From contig NZ_DF967965.1 of NCBI RefSeq assembly GCF_001050195.2, forward strand, positions 3,275,734-3,339,733: a stretch of 64,000 nucleotides of DNA, read 5' to 3'. Shown in pieces: positions 42,109 to 51,400 of this stretch. The notes below the pieces were generated by a model. That model saw only the letters and a list, made by a program, of their open reading frames with translations. It made no database searches and was not told the origin of the DNA. Each line of letters opens with the position of its first letter. The first letter of the stretch is position 1. A program made the translations under genes and the position numbers. This stretch comes from Anaerolinea thermolimosa. GTDB lineage: Bacteria; Chloroflexota; Anaerolineae; Anaerolineales; Anaerolineaceae.

Positions 42109-43629
42109 TCAATCCGTTGCAAGCTGCATGATTTTTTCCTGAGTAGCCTCTGAGGCAGACAACTCACCGGCGATTCGGCCGGAAGAAACCACATAAATGC
42201 GGTCGCTCATCCCCAGAATTTCAGGGAGTTCGGATGAGATCATGATGATGCTCATCCCCTGCTGAACCAGCTGAGTCATGATGGTATAAATTTCGTACTT
42301 GGCACCCACATCGATCCCGCGGGTAGGCTCATCCAGAATGAGCACCTCGGGTCTGGCAAACAGCCACCTCCCCAGACATACCTTTTGCTGGTTTCCCCCG
42401 CTCAGGTTCATTACCTTCTGTTCAACGCTCGGTGTTTTGATGTTCAGCACCATCTTATACTGGTTGGCTATCTTCACCTCGGCGTTGTTATCCACTATTC
42501 CATTCCTCGAAATTTCTTCGAGGTTCGCCAGCGAGATATTTTGCTTCACATCTTGAATCAAAATCAGCCCGTTGCCCTTACGATCCTCGGTAAGGTAAGC
42601 CAGCCCGGCGCGGATAGCCTCGTGCGGGTGGCTGAACTGTCTGCGTTGCCCATGAAGGTAAAGCTCCCCCTCCAGATGGTACCCCCGCGAATTTCCAAAC
42701 AGGCTCAATGCAAGTTCGGTGCGCCCCGAACCCATCAACCCGGCAATGCCCAGAATCTCCCCTTTGTGCAGTTTGAGGTTGATATTTTTAAGGATCTTCC
42801 GCCCCAGATTCGGGTCATACGCACCCCAGTTCCGCACCTCCAGCACCACTTCGTCTGAAGGCTGGTGCTCTTTGGGTGGGAAAATATGGTTGATCTCTCG
42901 CCCAACCATGTTTTTGATCAGGACATTTTCCGAGACCTCGCCTTTGTGAGCATCCAGCGTACAGATCGTCCTTCCGTCGCGCAGCACCGTGACCGCATCG
43001 GCAATGGCAATCACTTCTTTGAGCTTATGCGAGATCATGATGCAGGTAACCCCCTGGGCTTTCAGATCCCGCAGTAAGTTCAACAGGTTCTGGCTGTCAT
43101 CTTCATTCAAGGCTGATGTCGGCTCGTCCAGAATGAGAATCTTCACCTCCCGGCTGAGGGCTTTCGCAATTTCGATTAACTGCTGTTTGCCCACTCCGAG
43201 GTCCTTCACCCTGGTCGCGGGGTTGATGTCCAGTCGAACCTTCCTGAGCATCTGGCTGGCCCGCCGGATGGTCTCATTCCAGTCCATCACCATTCCCCTG
43301 CGAATTTCATTCCCCAGAAAAATGTTCTCATACACCGTCATTTCAGGAACAAGAGCCAGCTCCTGATAAATAATGCCGATCCCGGCTTTTTCACTGTCTC
43401 GTATTCCTGAAAAACGCTGTGGAACCCCTCGAATGAGAATTTCACCGCTGTATTCGCCGTAGGGGTAGACGCCGCTCAACACCTTCATCAGCGTGGACTT
43501 TCCCGCGCCGTTCTCGCCAACCAGGCAATGAATTACACCCTCCTGTACGCTAAAGCTCACGTTATCCAGGGCCTTCACACCCGGAAATTCCTTGGTGATG
43601 TTCTTCATTTCCAATATAGGGGGGGTCAT
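42109..43629 (-). CDS. Sugar ABC transporter tandem ATPase (XylG/RbsA type)
   Basis: Energises sugar import, 506 aa with two ABC modules. First module: Walker A GENGAGKSTL, signature LGVGKQQLIE (variant), Walker B ILILDEPTSALNEDD, then MISHKLKEV. Second module: GLMGSGRTELAL (Arg for Lys, usual in the second half of this family), signature LSGGNQQKV, Walker B VLILDEPTRGIDVG. These patterns are normal for tandem sugar ATPases. Follows the binding-protein gene after an 86-nt spacer with a strong hairpin, and is followed by the permease. Confidence 0.92.
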   Translation of the reverse strand: MTPPILEMKNITKEFPGVKALDNVSFSVQEGVIHCLVGENGAGKSTLMKVLSGVYPYGEYSGEILIRGVPQRFSGIRDSEKAGIGIIYQELALVPEMTVYENIFLGNEIRRGMVMDWNETIRRASQMLRKVRLDINPATRVKDLGVGKQQLIEIAKALSREVKILILDEPTSALNEDDSQNLLNLLRDLKAQGVTCIMISHKLKEVIAIADAVTVLRDGRTICTLDAHKGEVSENVLIKNMVGREINHIFPPKEHQPSDEVVLEVRNWGAYDPNLGRKILKNINLKLHKGEILGIAGLMGSGRTELALSLFGNSRGYHLEGELYLHGQRRQFSHPHEAIRAGLAYLTEDRKGNGLILIQDVKQNISLANLEEISRNGIVDNNAEVKIANQYKMVLNIKTPSVEQKVMNLSGGNQQKVCLGRWLFARPEVLILDEPTRGIDVGAKYEIYTIMTQLVQQGMSIIMISSELPEILGMSDRIYVVSSGRIAGELSASEATQEKIMQLATD

Positions 43630-43660
43630 ATCCGCTCCGCGAAACCCTGCTATGGCGTAC

Positions 43661-43694
43661 AGGAATAGTGATGGAAGTCTCCATCACTATTCCT
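43661..43694 (-). promoter_or_regulatory. Strong intergenic hairpin between binding protein and ATPase genes
   Basis: Perfect 15-bp stem (43661-43675 with 43680-43694) and a 4-nt loop, with no U-tract on the minus strand. In sugar ABC operons such hairpins protect the binding-protein mRNA from 3' decay so it is made in excess over the membrane parts. That role is inferred. Confidence 0.7.
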
Positions 43695-43715
43695 GTTGAG
43701 ATGCACTACTTCATT

Positions 43716-44855
43716 TTACTGCAGGCCGGTGAAATCACTGGCGCTGTAATAGCCAGAGTCAATCAGAGCCTCTTTGACGTTGTTCTTGTCCACCGTTACC
43801 ACCGGCGACTGAATGGCGGGAACGTCGATCTTGCCATTGTTATAGGAACCTTTAGCGGCGGGGGCTTTCCCTTCCAGCAGTGCCACCGCGGCGCTGATGG
43901 CGTCCTTCACCAGGGTGCGCACATCTTTGAAGACGGTCATCGACTGCTTGCCGTCCAGAATGTATTGCACCGAGGCTTTTTCGGCATCCTGCCCGGTCAC
44001 GTAATATTTGGTCACGTCTTTGTCGGCGGCGAATGCGTCGGCAATGGCGCGAGCGGTGCCATCATTGGGGGCCAGGATATACACCGTGCCTTTATCGGCG
44101 GCAGTGGTGGCGGTCAGGTTGGCTTCGGCCAGGTTCTTGGCGGTGTTGAAGTCCCAGTTGGTGGTGACCTGCCCGATGATGCGCGCCATCTCATCGCGAG
44201 TCAGCTTGGGTTTGTCTTGCAGTGCCACAGCCTCGCTGGAATTCTTGATCACAAAGGTGCCATCCGCAATCTTGGGCTGGAGCACTCCCCACGCACCCTC
44301 AAAGAAGATGAAGGCATTGTTATCTGAAGCCGCCCCTGCGTACAGATACAGCGGGTTGCCCTTGCCGGTGGCGTTATCCACCAGGTACTGCGCCTGCTGG
44401 GCCCCCACGGCGATGCTGTCGAAGGTCACATAATAATCCACCGCGTCGGTATCACGGATCAGGCGATCATAAGAGATCACCTTCACCCCGGCCTTACGGG
44501 CTTCTTCCACCGCCGCAGCCGCCGCTGTTCCATCCTGCGGGCAAATGATGAGCACTTTAATGCCCTTGGTCAGCAGAGCTTTGACGTTCTCCTTCTCCTT
44601 GGCCGAAGAACCCTGGCTGAAGAGAATCTCTACCTGGTAACCGGCAGCCGAAAGAGCTTCTTTGAAGCGTGTTTCATCCTGAATCCAGCGCGGTTCATCC
44701 TTGGTAGGCAGAACGATCCCCACAGCCAGCTTTTCGCCTGAAGCAGCTGGCTGGGTAGCGGCTTGCTGGGTGGCTGCGGGCTGGCAGGCGGCCAGCAGGG
44801 TGGCAGCGATGACCAGAATGGCCACCAGACTGAACAACACTCTCTTCTGTGACAT
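43716..44855 (-). CDS. Sugar-binding lipoprotein of the ABC transporter (ChvE/XylF type)
   Basis: Extracellular sugar receptor, 379 aa from the chosen start. A lipoprotein signal with lipobox LLAAC (Cys about residue 24) anchors it to the membrane; a Gln/Ala/Thr-rich linker follows, then a periplasmic-binding-protein type 1 fold (VGIVLPTKDEPRWIQDETRF, GIKVLIICPQDGTAAAAAV, VISYDRLIRDTDAVDYYVTF, YVTGQDAEKASVQYI). The Arg/Asp pattern is like ChvE and XylF, which bind aldoses. The ATG at 44855 has AGGAGG 8 nt upstream; the longer frame adds 17 residues without support. First gene of the operon, divergent from the response regulator. Confidence 0.92.
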   Translation of the reverse strand: MSQKRVLFSLVAILVIAATLLAACQPAATQQAATQPAASGEKLAVGIVLPTKDEPRWIQDETRFKEALSAAGYQVEILFSQGSSAKEKENVKALLTKGIKVLIICPQDGTAAAAAVEEARKAGVKVISYDRLIRDTDAVDYYVTFDSIAVGAQQAQYLVDNATGKGNPLYLYAGAASDNNAFIFFEGAWGVLQPKIADGTFVIKNSSEAVALQDKPKLTRDEMARIIGQVTTNWDFNTAKNLAEANLTATTAADKGTVYILAPNDGTARAIADAFAADKDVTKYYVTGQDAEKASVQYILDGKQSMTVFKDVRTLVKDAISAAVALLEGKAPAAKGSYNNGKIDVPAIQSPVVTVDKNNVKEALIDSGYYSASDFTGLQ

Positions 44856-45060
44856 TACACGATCCTCCTGAAAAAACGAGAAAACAGATTGAAATGAGAA
44901 ACACACGCTTTACGTCGTACGATGAAAAACCGAAGTGTCCATCTGGGCTCCCTGCGCGGAAGGACGAACCATTCTTGAACTCAGAACCACCCATTCCAGC
45001 ACCCGGAGCCTCACTCTGGGGAGTCCTCCTTTCTTTACCGTACAACAGCCTTCCACTATA
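44856..45060 (-). promoter_or_regulatory. Promoter and long leader of the sugar transporter operon
   Basis: Minus-strand TATAGT at 45055-45060 preceded by TGAT gives a predicted leader of about 190 nt before the binding-protein ATG. The leader has pairing potential (GGCTCC near 45007 with GGGAGCC near 44947) and a GGAGGA motif at about 45025 with no convincing reading frame after it. The 305-nt gap 44856-45160 contains no other gene I can support. Confidence 0.45.
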
Positions 45061-45113
45061 ATCAAAACAAAAATGGGTTCACACTACAACCCTTAATCTT
45101 CCCGATAAACCCT

Positions 45114-45148
45114 GGGGATATTTCCCCCTTTTTCCGGGGGGTTTCCCC
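45114..45148 (+). promoter_or_regulatory. Two GGGG-N-CCCC palindromes before the response regulator gene
   Basis: GGGGATATTTCCCC (45114-45127) and GGGGGGTTTCCCC (45136-45148) lie with centres about 21-22 bp apart, two helical turns, just before the regulator start and about 55 bp from the transporter -10. They look like a tandem binding site for a dimeric regulator, most simply the adjacent LuxR-type protein. The first could also act as a short hairpin before CTTTTT. Confidence 0.5.
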
Positions 45149-45160
45149 TAATGAGGCTTA

Positions 45161-46225
45161 ATGAATCCAGGCAACCAACCCGTACGCACTTTACTTGCCG
45201 ATGACCACGCCCTCATCCGTGCCGGCCTTCGCGAAGCCCTCGCCAGCCTCCCCAGGCTGGAAATCGTCGGCGAAGCCGGAAACGGCCCCGAGTTGACTGC
45301 CGCCCTGCAAACCCTGCACCCTGACCTGCTGGTAGTGGATGTCAACATGCCCGATTTCGACCCCGTCGCGGCAATTCAAAACATCCGTGCCGCATACCCC
45401 GATTTAAAAATCCTGGTCGTGAGCGCTTACGATGACCAATCGTATGTGGTGGGGCTGCTTTCTGCCGGGGTGAACGGTTATCATCTCAAAGATCAGCCCC
45501 TCTCGGACCTTTATCTGGCCATTCAACGCATTCTGGATGGCGGACGCTGGATTTCTGACCCGCTGGTCAACCGGCTGGTGAATCACTCAACGGCCAGAGC
45601 TGAGCCTGTACCTTCTCTCACCCGCCGACAGCGCGAACTCCTCTACCTGCTCTCCCAGGGATACAACAATCATCGCATCGCCCGGGTCATGGGTCTGAGC
45701 GTGAAGACCATCGAGAACCATCTGACGGCTCTTTATCGCGCCATTCGGGTAGAAAACCGGTTAGAGGCAAACCTTTTTGCCATTCACTACCCCGAATATC
45801 TCTCCCCGCCCGGCCAGGAAAAGGCCTCCCTGCGCACCGAGAAAACCCAGACCGAATTAACCGTACTCCTCGTAGATGACAATCCGCGCTACCGCACTCA
45901 AATGGGAAAGCTCCTCCAGAAAACCTGCCCCACCGCTTTTCTTTACGAAGCGGGCGACAGCAGTGAAGCCATTCAGATCGCCCGGCAGGTCAAACCTCAC
46001 CTCGCCTTTGTGGACGTAGTCCTGCACCAGGAAGATGGCATTCAATGCACCCGCCGCATCAAAGAAATTTCGCCGAACACGCGGGTTATCCTCATCAGCG
46101 CCTACCCCGACCGCGAGTTTCGCCGCCTGGGGTTGGATGCCGGCGCCGTGGCCTTTCTGGATAAAAAAGACCTCGATGCCGCCACCTTCCGTCAGGTCAT
46201 CGACGATGCTCTTGAGACGCATTAG
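45161..46225 (+). CDS. Response regulator with REC-LuxR HTH-REC architecture
   Basis: NarL/FixJ-type regulator of 354 aa with an extra C-terminal receiver. REC1 (1-125): Asp60 acceptor (LVVDVNMPD), acidic pair ADD, Lys110 (HLKDQ). LuxR-type helix-turn-helix (152-212): LTRRQRELLYLLSQGYNNHR and VMGLSVKTIENHL. REC2 (232-354): LLVDDN acidic pair, Asp285 (AFVDVVLHQEDG), and Lys in FLDKKD. Both receivers look phosphorylatable. GAGG stands 5 nt before the ATG. It is divergent from the sugar transporter and convergent (4-nt overlap) with an ABC-type histidine kinase of the HisKA_3 class, its likely partner. NarL-type regulators usually end after the HTH, so the second receiver is unusual. Confidence 0.88.
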   Translation: MNPGNQPVRTLLADDHALIRAGLREALASLPRLEIVGEAGNGPELTAALQTLHPDLLVVDVNMPDFDPVAAIQNIRAAYPDLKILVVSAYDDQSYVVGLLSAGVNGYHLKDQPLSDLYLAIQRILDGGRWISDPLVNRLVNHSTARAEPVPSLTRRQRELLYLLSQGYNNHRIARVMGLSVKTIENHLTALYRAIRVENRLEANLFAIHYPEYLSPPGQEKASLRTEKTQTELTVLLVDDNPRYRTQMGKLLQKTCPTAFLYEAGDSSEAIQIARQVKPHLAFVDVVLHQEDGIQCTRRIKEISPNTRVILISAYPDREFRRLGLDAGAVAFLDKKDLDAATFRQVIDDALETH

Positions 46226-47823
46226 TTCATCGTGGAACTGGGATAAGGACTGGGAATTTCAATGATCAGCTCCAGCCCACCGCCTGGGGATGAATTGACC
46301 TTCATCGTTCCCCCCAGAAGCGACACCCGCTCACTGATCCCCACCAGCCCAAAATGTTTCTCCTGAGAAAGCGCCACCAGGTCTACCGGGCGAAGCAGCC
46401 CCTGGCCGTTATCCGCCAGTTGCACCACCAGGCTGGCGGTGGGAGTACGCCGCAGAGAGAGCTTCACCAGGGTGGCTTTGGCGTGCTTGCGCACATTGCG
46501 AAGCCCCTCCTGGATAATGCGAAAAACAGAAAGCTCAATCGGCTCTGGCATTCGCCCCAGATTCGGGTCGATCTTTAACTGTACCTGGATGCCGTTCTGC
46601 TCTTCCCACTGATGCGCCAGGGAACGTATAGCCGCTGAAAGGCCATGGCTGTCAATGGTAGGCGGACGCAGATCACTGCAAATCTGGCGTAAACTGCTGA
46701 CTACCTGCCGGATGCCATCTCGAATTTTGGCCAGATTCTGGCGCTGTTCTTCATCGGTCAGCTGGTTTTGGGCTTCTTCCAGGTCATAGTTATAACTCAA
46801 CAAATCCTGAATAATCTGATCGTGCAAATCCTGGGCAAGGGCTTTTCGTTCGGCTTCACGTTCGGTCATCAGGCGCCGGTTGGCTTCTTGCAGGGCAATA
46901 TTCAGGCGGTCGAGGGCTTCCATCTGGTCGCGCATCCGTTCGATCAACTGCCGGTTGAGCGAATCCTGTGCCTCCAGGCTCTCCTGCAATTGTTGCTGGT
47001 GTCGGCGCAACTCCTCAGCCTGTTGCTGGGCAGCGTGATAGTTCTCGAACGCCCAGATGACGGGCGTCACCTGTTCCTGTCGGCTCGATCCCACAATCAA
47101 CTCGACAATCTCGCGCGGTGTAGTCTCAGAGGTCAGACGCACTCTGGCCGGGTTGCCCCGATACAGCACCAGAATGCGGTCGGTGACGGAGAAAATATGA
47201 TTGAGGTCGTCACTGCTTAAAATAACGGCTACATTTTGCAGAGACAGTTCTTTAATCCGCTCCAGTAACTTAAGCTGGCGTTCATAACTCAGAGACGGCA
47301 ACGGATCATCCAGCAAAAGCAATCTGGAGGGCCGGCAGAAAGCCCGCGCCAGGGCAACAATTTGCCTCTGTTCGTCCGAAAGATCGGGCATCCGCTCGTA
47401 GATCAACTCAATCGGCGCCCCAAGGGCGGTGAACACCTCCCGGGCTTTCTCAAGCATCGCTCCAAGATCGGGTTTTCTCAAAAAGCGAGAAGAGGCAATC
47501 TCACGCCCCAGGAAGACGTTGTGCAGCACATCCAGGTTCTCTGCCAGCTGAGGGCTCTGATGCACCATTTCGATCCCCAGCTTCTGAGCATCGGCAGGGG
47601 TTCTGAAGGCCACGCGCCGCCCCTCAAAGGTAATTTCTCCCCCGCTGGGCTGAATGACACCCCCGAGCAAATGAAACAGAGTCGTTTTCCCGGCTCCACG
47701 CTGGCCGACTACCCCCAGCACTTCTCCCGGTTCAATAGAAAACGACACCCCCTCCAGAGCGGCCACTGCCCCATAATATTTGGACAGATTACTTACGCCG
47801 AGAAGTTCTACTCGTGCATTCAT
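46222..47823 (-). CDS. Fusion of degenerate sugar-type ABC ATPase and NarX-type histidine kinase
   Basis: A 533-aa soluble sensor kinase. Residues 1-245 are one RbsA/XylG-like ABC ATPase: Walker A GQRGAGKT (40-47), Q-loop Gln89, signature LSDEQ (148-152) in place of LSGGQ, Walker B LLLLDDP (Asp172, with Asp173 where the catalytic Glu belongs), and Ser204 where the H-loop His should be. ATP binding is therefore likely but hydrolysis doubtful. Residues 262-325 are a Gln-rich coiled coil. The kinase follows: His334 in ALAQDLHDQIIQDL (HisKA_3), N-box IIQEGLRNVRKHAKA, DNGQG, and GISERVSLLGG. Neighbours are a complete sugar ABC transporter and a REC-HTH-REC regulator. A minus-strand TATAAT lies at 47841-47846. 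I infer it senses permease or nucleotide state through the ABC domain. Confidence 0.9.
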   Translation of the reverse strand: MNARVELLGVSNLSKYYGAVAALEGVSFSIEPGEVLGVVGQRGAGKTTLFHLLGGVIQPSGGEITFEGRRVAFRTPADAQKLGIEMVHQSPQLAENLDVLHNVFLGREIASSRFLRKPDLGAMLEKAREVFTALGAPIELIYERMPDLSDEQRQIVALARAFCRPSRLLLLDDPLPSLSYERQLKLLERIKELSLQNVAVILSSDDLNHIFSVTDRILVLYRGNPARVRLTSETTPREIVELIVGSSRQEQVTPVIWAFENYHAAQQQAEELRRHQQQLQESLEAQDSLNRQLIERMRDQMEALDRLNIALQEANRRLMTEREAERKALAQDLHDQIIQDLLSYNYDLEEAQNQLTDEEQRQNLAKIRDGIRQVVSSLRQICSDLRPPTIDSHGLSAAIRSLAHQWEEQNGIQVQLKIDPNLGRMPEPIELSVFRIIQEGLRNVRKHAKATLVKLSLRRTPTASLVVQLADNGQGLLRPVDLVALSQEKHFGLVGISERVSLLGGTMKVNSSPGGGLELIIEIPSPYPSSTMN

Positions 47824-47840
47824 GTTCCCGCTTTGTAACC

Positions 47841-47846
47841 ATTATA
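47841..47846 (-). promoter_or_regulatory. -10 box of the ABC-kinase gene
   Basis: Minus-strand TATAAT 17 nt before the ATG at 47823, giving a leader of only about 10 nt and no good Shine-Dalgarno (AGCGGGAAC). Confidence 0.5.
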
Positions 47847-47936
47847 CAGCACGCCTCAAAATTCCCGTGAATTTACTCCCCCGGGTTTTGGGGCACTGCT
47901 TCTTCAATAGCGGAAACAGAGCACCTCTCGGACGGG

Positions 47937-48455
47937 TTAAATCTCGCTGACCCTGCTGGAATAGATAACCGCGGACATATCCCCCACAAATTCCGGCAAA
48001 GGAGCATGGCCAAGCAGCTGACGCACAGCAAAGGCTTCTCCGGTATGAAACCAGTAGTGGAAGATATTCCGCTGAAGAAGGGTACCGATGTTTTCGCGCA
48101 TGGGCCTGCCTTCTTCATTGAAAAAAGCATCCAGCTTTTCGGGGGTGAGTGTATCCAGATATTCGTCGGCGGCGGCAGTGATCTCCTGCCAAACCTTCCG
48201 CATTTCACCGTAAGGCGGCTGGGAGGCGGGCTGTCCGTATCCCACCAGACGATACAGCTCAGGGTACAGTGCTTTACCCTGCGCAATCCACAACCACAGG
48301 TACTGTTCCTGATTGGCCAGATGCCCCACCATCCAGCTGATGCAGTTCATGGGCGGGAGGCGCTTCAGAGCGTCTTCTTCACCAAGCCCCTCCAGACAGC
48401 GCATCAACTCACTGCGCGTAAAACGCAACTGACGTACCAGATGCAAAGTAGCCAT
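47937..48455 (-). CDS. DinB-family four-helix protein
   Basis: A 172-aa protein of the DinB/YfiT superfamily, four-helix metal-binding proteins that often act as thiol-dependent transferases; named for DNA-damage induction in Bacillus. Candidate metal His residues: one in WMVGHLANQEQ and one in FHYWFHTGEAF (HxxxH). Follows the uvrA-type gene by 18 nt on the same strand, so both are likely on one mRNA, which fits damage-linked expression. The actual reaction is unknown. Confidence 0.82.
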   Translation of the reverse strand: MATLHLVRQLRFTRSELMRCLEGLGEEDALKRLPPMNCISWMVGHLANQEQYLWLWIAQGKALYPELYRLVGYGQPASQPPYGEMRKVWQEITAAADEYLDTLTPEKLDAFFNEEGRPMRENIGTLLQRNIFHYWFHTGEAFAVRQLLGHAPLPEFVGDMSAVIYSSRVSEI

Positions 48456-48473
48456 TTCCTTCCCTTTTCCGGA

Positions 48474-51400
48474 TCAAGCTCCAACCAGTTCGGTTTCTTC
48501 CTTTTCCAGCGCCTGCCGCAGGAAACGCGCTGTATAGCTTTCCTCCACCTGGATAATCTCCTCCGGCGTCCCCTGCGCCAGGATATACCCACCCCGCTGG
48601 CCCCCCTCAGGCCCCAGATCGATTATCCAGTCCGAGGTACGGATCACATCCATCTGATGTTCGATGACGATCACCGTGTTACCGGCGTCAGCCAGGCGGT
48701 GAAGCACATCCAGCAGGCGTTGAACATCGGCAAAGTGCAACCCGGTGGTCGGCTCATCCAGAATGTACACCGTATCGCCGGTGGAAACGCGCCCCAGCTC
48801 TCTGGCCAGCTTGACACGCTGAGCCTCACCCCCTGAGAGGGTGGTAGCGCTCTGCCCCAGCTTGATGTAATCCAACCCCACGTCGTGCAGCGTCTGGCAC
48901 ACACGGGTGATGTTGGGAAACGCCGAAAAGAACTCCAGGGCTTCCTGCACGTCCATGGCGAGCGCTTCGGCGATGTTCTTTCCCTTGTAGGTGATCTCCA
49001 GCGTGTGCCGGTTGTAGCGCGCCCCTTTACATTCCTGGCAGGTCACCCAGACATCGGGCAAAAAGTGCATTTCGATGCGCTTCAGGCCATGCCCCTGGCA
49101 GGCCTCACAGCGCCCCCCTTTGACGTTAAAACTGAATCGTCCGGCACCATACCCCCGCAGGCGTGCCTCGGGCACACTGGCAAACACCTTGCGAATTTCA
49201 TCGAAGATGCCCACGTAGGTGGCCGGGTTTGAACGCGGGGTGCGCCCGATGGGATCCTGAGTGATGTCGATCACTTTATCCACCTGCTCCAATCCCTCCA
49301 CGCGGTCATACGGGCCGGGCGAGGTCTGCGCGCCCATCAGAGCGCGCGCCAGCGCCGGGTAGAGTGTTTCGCTCACCAGGCTGCTCTTTCCACTGCCGCT
49401 CACCCCGGTGACGCAGGTGATGGCTCCCAGCGGGAAGCGGGCAGTGACATTCTTAAGGTTAAAAAGGCGCGCCCCCGAAAGTGTGAGCCAGCCCCGCGGG
49501 GTGCGCCGCTGACGTCCATGCGGCGCAGTGATGCGCAGGTCGCCGCTGAGGTAGCGGCCGGTCAGCGAACGCGGGTTCGCCGCCACTTCGGCGGGGGTAC
49601 CGGCGGCCACCACTTCGCCGCCCAGCACTCCGGCCCCGGGGCCGAGGTCAATCAGCCAGTCAGCCGCGCGCATGGTTTCCTCATCGTGCTCCACCACCAG
49701 CACCGTGTTCCCCTGATCTCGCAGTTCGGTAAGGGTTTCGAGCAGGCTGTGCTGATCGCGTGCATGTAAACCAATGGAAGGTTCATCCAGAATGTACAAC
49801 ACCCCCACCAGTCCACAACCCAGCTGGCTTGCCAGGCGGATGCGCTGTCCCTCGCCACCCGAAAGGGTTGGCGCCGGGCGATTCAGGGTGAGGTAATGCA
49901 GGCCAACGTTGAGCATGAACTGAAGCCGGTTGCGCAGTTCTTTGAGCACCTCTCCCACCACCTCAATCTGCTCCGGCTTGAGGTGCGTGGTAACATCCCC
50001 GCCGTTCGACAGCCCCACCACCCAGCGGTGAGCCTCTTCGATGGTCATTTCTAACACCTCGGCGAACCCCCTGCCGCCCACCGTCACGTGGCGCGCCTCA
50101 GCACAGAGCCGCGTTCCGCCGCACACCGGGCAGGGCTGGTGACTCATAAAGCTCAAGTACCAGCGGCGGGTATATTCAGACTTGGTCTGGCGAAAGAGCC
50201 GGTTGATGTGATAAACCGCCCCGCGCTCCTCGGCGTAGTTCTCTCCCTTCCACGAGCCGTCCTGGCTCTCCCAGCTGAAGTGGATTTTCTCCCCGCCCGA
50301 CCCCCACAGGATCACATCGCGGAATTTCTGGGGCAGATCTTTCCAGGGCAATTCCAAGTCTACCCCATAATGGTCGGCCAGTGCCTGCAGGTGACGCACA
50401 TGCCAGCCTGGTTTCTTGCGCACGTTGCCATACCAGCGCGACGCACCATCGAGAAGCGAAAGATCGGGATGCTCCACGATTAACGCCGGGTCAACCTCCA
50501 TCTTGGTGCCCAGCCCGTTACAGGCCGGGCACATTCCTGCCGGTGCATTGAAGCTGAACAGCGCCGGGGTCAATTCGGGCAGGCTGATGCCGCAATGCGG
50601 GCATCCGTTCTGCTCACTGAGGAGCAACACCGGGCCATCTATCAGTTCAACCTGCATCAGCCCCCGGCCAGCGCGCAGGGTGGTCTCCACCGAGTCGATC
50701 AGGCGCGCCTCAAAATCTCTGCGCTCCTCTGCGGGGTAATCTGCGGGGGGCAAAGTGAGGCGATCTACGATTACCTCCACGGTGTGGGGCTGGCTTTTCG
50801 GCCAGCGCGGCAGCCTAGCCCCTTCCAACCACTCCACCATCTGGCCATCCACCCGCGCCCGGGTAAAACCCTCTTTTCGTACCTGATCCAGAAGCGCCGC
50901 CGGATCTCCTTTCCGGTTACGCAACAGAGGCGCCACCAGCAAAAACCGCTGTCCGGGCGGCAGGCTGCGAAGCGCCTCTGCCGCCTGCTGGGGACTGGTG
51001 GGCTGAATCGCCCGCCCGCACTGCGGGCAATGCTGGGTGCCGGCCCGCGAGAAAAGCACCCGCAGATAATCCATCACCTCTGTCACCGTGCCCACCGTGG
51101 AACGCGGATTCTTGCTGACCGATTTCTGCTCGATGGCAATCGCCGGGCTGAGACCGCCAATAAAATCAACCCTGGGCTTGTCCATCTGGTCGAGGTAACG
51201 GCGCACATACGCCGAAAGGCTTTCCACATAACGGCGCTGTCCTTCAGCATAAAGAGTATCGAACGCCAGCGAAGATTTACCACTCCCCGAGACACCCGTC
51301 AGCACCACCAGTTTATTCCGCGGGATGGTCACATTGATGTGCTTGAGGTTGTGTTGTTGCGCCCCACGGATGGTGATACTATCCGGCTCACTCAGATGAC

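Noticed and set aside
44695..45045. Small open frame on the minus strand across the sugar-binding protein leader
   Set aside because: TTG start, no ribosome binding site, and its second half is an out-of-frame reading of the lipoprotein signal region.
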